A stretch of 64,000 bases of DNA from Gentiana macrophylla (taxonomy: Eukaryota; Streptophyta; Magnoliopsida; Gentianales; Gentianaceae): NCBI GenBank assembly GCA_026214975.1, contig JAOBSW010000762.1:620001-684000 (forward strand), written 5' to 3'. Both the position numbers and the translations under genes were made by a program. The notes beneath the pieces are model-generated. The model did no database searches. It saw only the letters and a program-made list of their open reading frames with translations, and was not told the DNA's origin. The first letter of the stretch is position 1. Every line of letters starts with the position of its first letter. Shown here in pieces: positions 56,733 to 64,000 of the stretch.

Positions 56733-58338
56733 TGTTCGATAAAACTAGTTTTAAATTTATTTTATCGGAATACCCCAAGTATAAGGTTCGTAGTATAGGG
56801 TGTTACCGAGTCGTCCTAAGGGAATCGAATGTTTATCGGATTAAGGGCAGTTATTCTATCAAATATGTCACTAATTATTACCTAAAACTAAGGCTAACGT
56901 TAATTATAAAACAGAAACTAAGAACAATGACTAAAATAGCATAAAACAGAAAGAAACGCAATACTGGACGAGCGTTCACTACGGGTGGACGCGCGTCTGA
57001 TTATCGTGCTGGGAACGGAAATATGCAGAAAAATAACAGGTAAAAACTAGAATCTTTTGGATAACTAAACGTAGCGAATAACGATCAAATTGATTTATCA
57101 AATAATTAAAAGAACAGTAAAACAACCAGAATTAACCACACAACAATCACACAACCATTTTATGATTCGAAAATGACTTTATTGGTTTGATCAATCTCGA
57201 AATCGATTAAATTCCTTTAACTCAATTCTAGGGTTTTGTTTTCTTTTCCAAGCAAAACAATTAAACATACAACACAAGATCATTAATTTGTTCCCAAATC
57301 ATATAACCCAATTAACAATAAATGATTCCTCAGATTACCGTCAATTGTATCGATTGAAACGGCTCTATTGATGAATTATATTTCCATACAAATTCAAATT
57401 AACATATGGTTTCATTGATATTCCTATCTAACAAAACACTCCACAAACAATCCAAATATCAACCGATAAATAAAAACAATATTCGAATCATAAATAAAAA
57501 TAACCTAACAATCCATGGTTGTGGTGATGTTGATGTGATATCCTCCCGTTGTTCTACTGCGAATTGCTTAGCCTTGCGTCCTCGTCTGACTCCAAAATCG
57601 GATGGAAAGGAAGGAACTCATTGTGCAGTGCGGCCGCTCTCTCTTGTATTAGGTCTCACCATTTGTGTTTTTTCGATGATGTGATGTCTCTCAGGGTTTA
57701 GAATAAGCGCCTGTATTTATAGGTTTTTGAGGCGGCTAGGGTAAAAATCGGTGGTGGACGCCCGTCCAAAACACCTGGACGCCCGTCCAGTGTGCAAAAC
57801 TTGTTTGAGTCGGGCCGAGCTGGGCCTGGACGCACGTCCTTCTTTAATTTGGACAAAATCGAGGCCTTGATTCGGCCAAAATTCTCAGCATCCTGAATCA
57901 AAATTCTTCCAGTGGACGCCGGTCCACTATTCCGGACGCCCGTCCAGGGGACGGGACATCAAACGCTCGTTCAGCTTCCTGGACGCCAGTTCAATACTTC
58001 AGACGTTCGTCCAGCATGCCTTCAAATTCGACCTTTCATCTTTATCTCTTTATTCTTCACTCCCACTCTTGAGCACGATTACACACTTTAAATCATCTTT
58101 TTCCACCGCATTTAACACGCATGACGTCATTGAAAACATACCAAAGTGTAACACGACTCAAACCAACATAAAATCATCATTTTAAACACGTAATTGGCAC
58201 GCGTTTACGCTTTTTATAACTCTACAACCATTTCTTCAATTTATTCATTTAATACGTAATTTTCTATAAAAATTACTAAAACACGGGGATTATTGCTATG
58301 CAATATTGCGATATAAATCATAAAAATCACCGAGAACA
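56733..58338 (-). repeat. 3' LTR of Athila-like element C
   Basis: 1,606 bases, starting TGTTCTCGG and ending CGAACA on the minus strand. It holds about ten copies of a palindromic word related to TGGACGCCCGTCCA, mostly at 57755-58015. Confidence 0.75.
57755..58015. repeat. Dispersed palindromic 14-mer array
   Basis: Copies such as TGGACGCCCGTCCA (57755, 57779), TGGACGCACGTCC, TGGACGCCGGTCCA, CGGACGCCCGTCCA, and weaker forms ending at about 58015, stand 15-80 bases apart. Two further relatives lie at 56964-57000 (tggacgagcgttca, tggacgcgcgtc). Each can pair TGGACG with CGTCCA. Confidence 0.9.
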
Positions 58339-58351
58339 ACTCCCCCACACT

Positions 58352-60085
58352 TAGCTTTTTGTTCGTCCCGAACAAAACATTCAAAACTAGCTCAATTTAA
58401 TGCAATCCACATAGATCCCTAACTCACATAACAGAAGATACAACAACTATAGCAAGTAATACCAACACAGAGATAGATTCAGTGTGTGTGTAAAAAGCCC
58501 TTTTCAATCTCCACTATTCTTTCGCACAAAATCCGTTCAAATAATCCTAATGACTTTCCTAGGTATAGGCAGTAACCATTCCACAAAAAGTCTTCCCGTG
58601 TACTTATTAGGATAATCCCTAAAACATATCATTCAGTTTATACTGGGGATAAGATAGACGATAACTTAGTCTTATATCAATTCATACCACTTCTTAGTGC
58701 AAGTTGATTTAACTAATCTTTCACATTTAAACACACATCAGAATGAGCTATTGCCCTGTCATAGCAGAATAGGTTATTCGAGATATACCCTACCTTACTC
58801 AAATCATAAGGCAGCTTTTTCTGACTGTCGTGAGCTTTTGGTCATCATAGTGGTATAGGACATTTCGTGATAATGCCCTATCGCACTCAAATCATAGACC
58901 AGCTTCCGACACACCCAATGTCAACTTTTCACTTTTTTTTTTTTTGAAATTTTCCTTCTACGTTTCATATAACAATAGTTACGTTTTACTTATCACATTC
59001 AAACCTTCAGATATTCACAGTACACGGTTAGAAATTAGGTGTAATGTTCACTGTTACTATTAAGCACAAGTCTCTATAGGATAAATCATTAGGATAGTGA
59101 ATGGATAAAGTTCAAAATTTTTTTGCTTCAATATCAAAGGCTTACGTGAATATGAAATGAATATTATCTCAAATCAGTAAAAACATGCTACAATTATCTC
59201 TCAAAGTCACATAAAATCATTGTCAGGAAACTACAACTAGCAAGCCTTTGTTTCAATTACATGCTCAAGATTTACAATTATCCAAGTTTACTTTGAAAAA
59301 TTTTAAAATTTTCGAGAAAATCACATTTACTCACTTTTCAAAAATATAGCATGATAACATAGCATACCCAATGTAGACACCCCCCCACACTTAAATCACA
59401 TTATGTCCTCAGAATGTGCAAAATAAAAGAAAAGAATACTTAGCTGGTTTCAAAGTGGTTGTCGGGCTGTAGGTTGACAGCGGTCAGGCCGTAACATGAA
59501 TGAACCGCTGCAACTCATATCAAGAACAGACAACATTGAAAGTAATAACTTGCAAACCTGCTCAAACGTATCTGCAACACTCGACATAGCAGATAATCTC
59601 GGGGTATACGGGGTATATGAGTAAACATGTATACACAGAAAACAACCACAAATAGGACAGGGATAACCAACACCCAAATCACCAAGGTTTTATTCCTAAT
59701 GCCCTAAAAACTTAACTAAAAAGTATAACGTAAAAGACTAGGCTGCCTCCTAGGAGCGCTTCTTTTATGTCATTAGCTTGACAGATTCAGCAAAGTCAAC
59801 CCGGATCGGGCCACTTCGGTTTGATCAGGGCCACCTCTTTATCGGAATCAGAATGAAGGACAGGGGTGTGGCCGCAACAGCAACAAGTCAAGTGTTCTAT
59901 TAAGTGTTTGAACTTGACTCGCCAGATAGCACTAACTCTCTTCTTCGTGTTGTTGCTTAATTGTGGCACTAGCTTACTGATAGGTGCAGGCGGCGTGGTA
60001 GAAGCATCTTTAAGGTTAAGGGCAATAATGTCATCATCCGAAGTAAAGAAGTCGGATGGGATCTCATCACAATCGCCACATCATC
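58352..60085. other. Noncoding spacer of the Athila-like element
   Basis: In Athila elements a long spacer, sometimes with an env-like ORF, lies between integrase and the 3' LTR. No env-like ORF is visible here. Phrases such as cccccacacttaaatcac (about 59383) are the complement of the purine-rich words typical of this spacer. Confidence 0.55.
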
Positions 60086-63000
60086 ATGTCAACCAACTTT
60101 TGAAAGTACAGGACTTGTGTACTTCGTAAGGCTGTCCGAAATACTTTTTCAATCTATGACCGTTAACTTTAAAAGGTTGACCGCTGTACCCTTTCAAGGA
60201 AAGCGCTCCACCCGGATGGACTTCGACAATTTCAAAGGGTCGGACCATTCGGACTTAAGCTTGCCCCGAAAGCGGATGTAATATGGTGTTGTAAAGCAAA
60301 GCCATCTCTCCTACCTTGAAATCTCTGTCTTTTATCTTTGCATCGTGGGCGCCTTCGTTCTTTCCTTGCTCGGCTTGGCGTTCTCGTAGCCCCCGAGTGC
60401 GAATTCATCGAGCTCATGTAGTTGCGATAATCTTTTCTCCCCACGAGTTGGCTATCGAAGTTTAAGAATTTAATAGCCCAGTAAGCTCTGTGCTCCAGCT
60501 CGACTGGTAGATGGCAAGCCTTGCCATAAACCATTTGGAATGGTGACGTACCCATAGGGGTCTTAAACGCAGTGCGATAAGCCCAAAGTGCGTCGTCCAA
60601 CTTCAGACTCCAGTTGGATCTATTTGAATTCACCATTTTCTCCAAGATCCGCTTAAGGCTCCGGTTGCTTACCTCGACTTGGCCACTGGTTTGGGGATGG
60701 TATGGTGTACCAATTCTATGCTTGACACCATATTTCTCAAGAATTTTATCCAGTGGTGCATTACAGAAATGCGACCCTTCATCACTGATAAGGGCTCTAG
60801 GACAGCCAAATCTAGTAAAGATATTCTTTTGCAAGAATTTCTTTACAACTTTGTGATCATTGGTTTGGGTGGCTATGGCCTCTACCCACTTGGAAACATA
60901 GTCTGGCTGAGACGAGAATATATTTGTTAGAGCATGATGATGGGAACGGTCCCATAAAATCAATGCCCAGGACGTCAAAGACTTCACATTCCAAGATAGG
61001 CCTCAAAGGCATCTCCATCCTATTACCGAGTCTCCTACTCTTTGGCATCTATCACGGCCTTTGCAAAAGGCTTGACATCTTTAAACAAGGTAGGCCAGTA
61101 AAAACCAGCTTGAAGGATTTTTGTGACTGTCTTAGGTGCTCCGTAGTGCCCACCAGCGGGACCACTATGACATTGCTCCAAGATATCCAATTGCTCATGC
61201 TCCGGAACGCACCTTCTATGCAACCCGTCCTTGCAGACTTTAAACAGATATGGATCCTCCCATACAAGATACTTTAAGTCGCTGAAAAATTTCTTCTTCT
61301 CCTGATACGTCATATCTTCTAAATGCCCACTCGCTAAGTAGTTAACGTAATCAGCATACCACGGCCTCAATGTCTCTAGCTTCATCAATTGCTCAGTCGG
61401 AAAGTCAATGCCTATCTCCTTAGGGCCGTCGCCGCCCTCATTCACTAGGCGAGATAAGTGGTCAGCTACAACATTATCACTACCCTTCTTGTCCTTAATT
61501 TCAAGGTCAAATTCCTGTAGTATCGGGATCCATCGAGTAACCTTGGTTTAGCGCCTGCTTTTCCCATAAGGTAGCGTAGTCTTTGCGTGATCTGTCCACA
61601 CCACCACTTTGGACCCTAAAAGATAACCACGAATTTGTCAATAGCAAAACGATCGCCAAGAATTCCTTCTCGGTAGTGGTGTAATTGCATTGAGTGGGTT
61701 CAAAGTGCGGCTAGCATAGTAAATCGGCCTGAAATTTTTATCAATTCTACGCCTGAATCTGCGCCATCTGCGTAGTTAGAGGCATCGCACATTAGTTCAA
61801 AAGGTTTAGTCGATCGGGCACGATTATTATGGGGGCCTTTGGTTAGCTTATCCTTTAAGCTATTAAAAGCTTTCTTACACCCATCATCAAACAAGAACTC
61901 CACTTCCTCTTCAAAGAGTTGGATAACGGCTTTGTTATCGTCGAAAAGTCTTTAATGAAAGCGCCGATAGAAGCCCACATGTCCCGTAAATCCTCGCACT
62001 CTCCTTCTTTGTCTTGGTACGACATTCTCTCAATGGCTTCTACTTTAGCCTTATCCACCGAATACCATCACTTGGACACCTTGTGTCCCAAAACAATCCT
62101 TCTTCGACTAGAAAATGGCATTTCTCCTAATTAAGCACCATTTTTCTCAACACAACGTTGGAGTACCATATCTAGATTCTTTAAAATTTCATCAAAACTG
62201 TCTCCATAGACTGAGAAGTCGTCCATGAAGACCTCCATGCACTGCTCCACTAGTCCATCAAAAATAGCCAGCATACACCGTTGAAAAGTCGCGGGTGCAT
62301 TGCATAAGCCGAATGGCATTCTGCGAAAGGCAAAAGTGCCTGATGGACACGTAAACGTAGTCTTTTCCTGGTCATTAGGGTCGATGGCTATTTGGAAATA
62401 ACCAGAATATCCATCGAACAAACAATAATACTTATGACCACTCAGTCTTTCTAGAAGTTGGTCAATGAAGGGCAGGGGGAAATGATCCTTAGCGGTGACT
62501 TCATTTAACCTACGATAATCAATGCAAACTCTATAGCCAGTCACAAGGCGTAAGGCAACTTCTTCCCCTTTTTCGTTCTTTTCCACAGTAATGCCTCCTT
62601 CTTTGGCACAACTTGAGTAGGTGACCCACTCACTATCGGCTATGGCATAAATAATTCCCATGTCAAGCCATTTGATGATCTCTTTTTGACAACCCTCTGC
62701 GTATGCGGATTTAGCCTCCTTTGTGGTTGTCTAACCTTCTTTGCTCCTTCCTCTGTTCGAATCTTATGCATGCACACGTCTGGGCTGATTCATCTGATAT
62801 CGCCCACTTGCCATCCGAACGCGAGGATATGTTTCTCAAGCACCTTGATTAATTCTGCTTCTTGCTCCGGCTCGAGTTTAGACGAGATGATCAAGGGCAA
62901 CTTATCACCGTCTTTAAGGAAGATGTATTTTAAGTGCTGCGGAAGTGGTTTCAACTCTAAGTCAGCAGGTGGTTGCTCTATACTAGATTTTAAGGGACCA

Positions 63001-63983
63001 CCTTTTTCCTTGTGAGCTTGGACGGTTGGTGAAAAACACCTCATCTTCCCGAGGTGTAACCCTGAAAGGTATTGAATGACATCATCAGAGGATCTTCCGT
63101 CGCTTCCGTTTTCTCTTTCTTATGCTTAACCATCTTCTTAAGTTCTTCTTCTTCAAGCTCTTCTGCAAGCTGTTCCCAATCATCCAACTCCCAATTGGTA
63201 GTTTCTCTCTAGAAATCTATTTCGTCCCAACTACCCATTAAAACTTCCTCCTCTGTCAGGTTAAAGTCTGCCTGGTTGAGCTCCTTCAACTCATTCTTCG
63301 CTCATCCTGGAACGTCCTGATTTTCCGTTCACTCTTAGGCTCGGCAGCGCAAGTTGTTGATTTATAACATCCAGGGCTCCTACCTCCGTGAGCTCTTCCT
63401 CGTGGTCGGATTCATCTCCATAGATTGCTTCAATGAATGAAATCTCCTGGGTTGGGGCTTCCGCAGAACGGTTTCCTTGCTCGAGGGTGACGGAAGTGTC
63501 CTCTATCCTCGTGAGTGATTTGGCAGTTTGAAGTCAATGGTGGAGGCGTAGTGTTCAAGAAAGGCCGGCCCCCGAATCGAGGGCATCTCTTGCCGGATGG
63601 GTAATCCAAGATGACCCGGTCGGTTGGAAAAACTAAATGTTTAACATGGATAAGGACGTTGTTAACACAACCGGTGCCATACGGCTAGATCGGTCCACTG
63701 GCCCGAAGAGAGACGGGCGCCTTTAGCCTTTTGTCCAACCCGAGACTCTGCTACAGGCGTTCAATGGCATCACATTGACAGAGGCCCCTGAGTCGCATAA
63801 GACATTATGGAACGTGCGGCCTTCAATCATGCAAGAGATTGAAGGTCGTCCGGGGTCACCTCGCTTGATTGCAACGCTCTGTGAAACCGTTGAACATTCT
63901 TCTTTTAGCACCTCTTCCGCCAATCCCTTAAGCTTCTTCTTACTTCCACAGGCATCCTTAAGATACTTAAAGCACTTAGGCAT
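60085..63983 (-). pseudogene. Athila-like polyprotein: protease, RT, RNase H, integrase
   Basis: From right to left: protease GRPSISCMIEGRTFHNVLCD with catalytic DSGASVNVMP near 63770; a linker (ELKPLPQHLKYIFLKDGDKL near 62940). RT 62661-62131 contains YRVCIDYRRLNEVTAKDHFP, FRRMPFGLCNAPATFQRC and catalytic FMDDFSVYG near 62210. RNase H remnants are at 61903-61700. The integrase zinc region (HSGPAGGHYGAPKT near 61170) is followed by the core ([11 protein letters not shown] near 60960; [40 protein letters not shown]). The C-terminal FKVNGHRLKKYFGQPYEVHK lies near 60150. Multiple frameshifts and stops separate these parts, so it is inactive. Confidence 0.92.
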
Positions 63984-64000
63984 CTCAAGTTAATACCTCA

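Larger units (their letters stand above)
56733..64000 (-). mobile_element. Athila-like Ty3/gypsy element C, 3' part
   Basis: The minus-strand element runs in from the right edge with protease, RT, RNase H and integrase, then a long noncoding spacer. A purine tract gtgtgggggagt (minus, about 58350-58339) precedes the 3' LTR at 56733-58338. gag and the 5' LTR lie beyond the window. The RT block FMDDFSVYGDSFDEIL and integrase [20 protein letters not shown] are typical of the Athila clade. The presumptive target site in element B is ggact (56728-56732). Confidence 0.88.

Noticed and set aside
56170..56778. Minus-strand ORF of 202 residues
   Set aside because: It is antisense to the gag/protease of SIRE-like element B and crosses the junction with the Athila LTR.
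58930..58950. Env-like gene in the Athila spacer
   Set aside because: No ORF of suitable length or with membrane segments was found between 58352 and 60085 on the minus strand.

Overview
This window reads as nuclear DNA of a flowering plant, most likely a eudicot. It is AT-rich and holds plant-type gene exons with GT-AG introns (ABCF, kinesin-14, PDR-type ABCG, subtilase, citrate synthase). It is packed with the usual angiosperm repeats: a chromodomain Ty3/gypsy element, Athila-like gypsy, Ale/Tork/SIRE-like Ty1/copia, L1-type LINEs, a CACTA transposon, a TRIM and Helitron-like termini. I cannot name the species from the sequence. Almost everything with recognisable coding content is a broken or partial copy; the one ORF that looks like a possible host gene is a 214-residue membrane-protein candidate at 28353-28997.

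Layout. 1-4.65 kb: a mosaic of fragments of five unrelated host genes, all on the + strand and with introns kept, ending at a Helitron-like 3' hairpin. 4.65-7.07 kb: low-complexity DNA, an AT microsatellite and a second Helitron-like terminus. 7.08-12.29 kb: a complete but mutated chromovirus-type gypsy element with 5-bp target duplication. 12.3-15.4 kb: a decayed citrate synthase gene fragment and a third Helitron-like terminus with a perfect 8-bp stem. 15.4-17.6 kb: unidentified. 17.64-23.06 kb: a CACTA element with matching TAT target duplications. 23.06-27.6 kb: remains of a SIRE-like LTR, a LINE ORF1 relic, and a gypsy-type LTR that holds a 510-bp TRIM. 27.6-31.7 kb: an unidentified truncated exon, the 214-residue ORF and noncoding DNA. 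31.7-34.1 kb: a 5'-truncated LINE on the minus strand. 36.2-46.5 kb: a Tork-like copia element interrupted by a minus-strand Ale-like copia element, each with its own target duplication.

From 46.5 kb to the right edge lies a nested stack. An Ale-like gag is cut by a SIRE-like element (A), which is cut in its protease region by a second SIRE-like element (B), which is cut at nearly the same place by a minus-strand Athila-like element (C) running off the window. The right-hand halves should follow beyond base 64000 in reverse order.

There is no operon-like logic here. The genes do not work together; the organising principle is insertion upon insertion plus gene-fragment capture. The observations I rate highest are the multi-gene Helitron-like mosaic, the subtilase present as two halves in swapped order with a short overlap, the nested stack with its testable prediction, the TRIM with patchily diverged LTRs, and the array of palindromic 14-mers in the Athila LTR.
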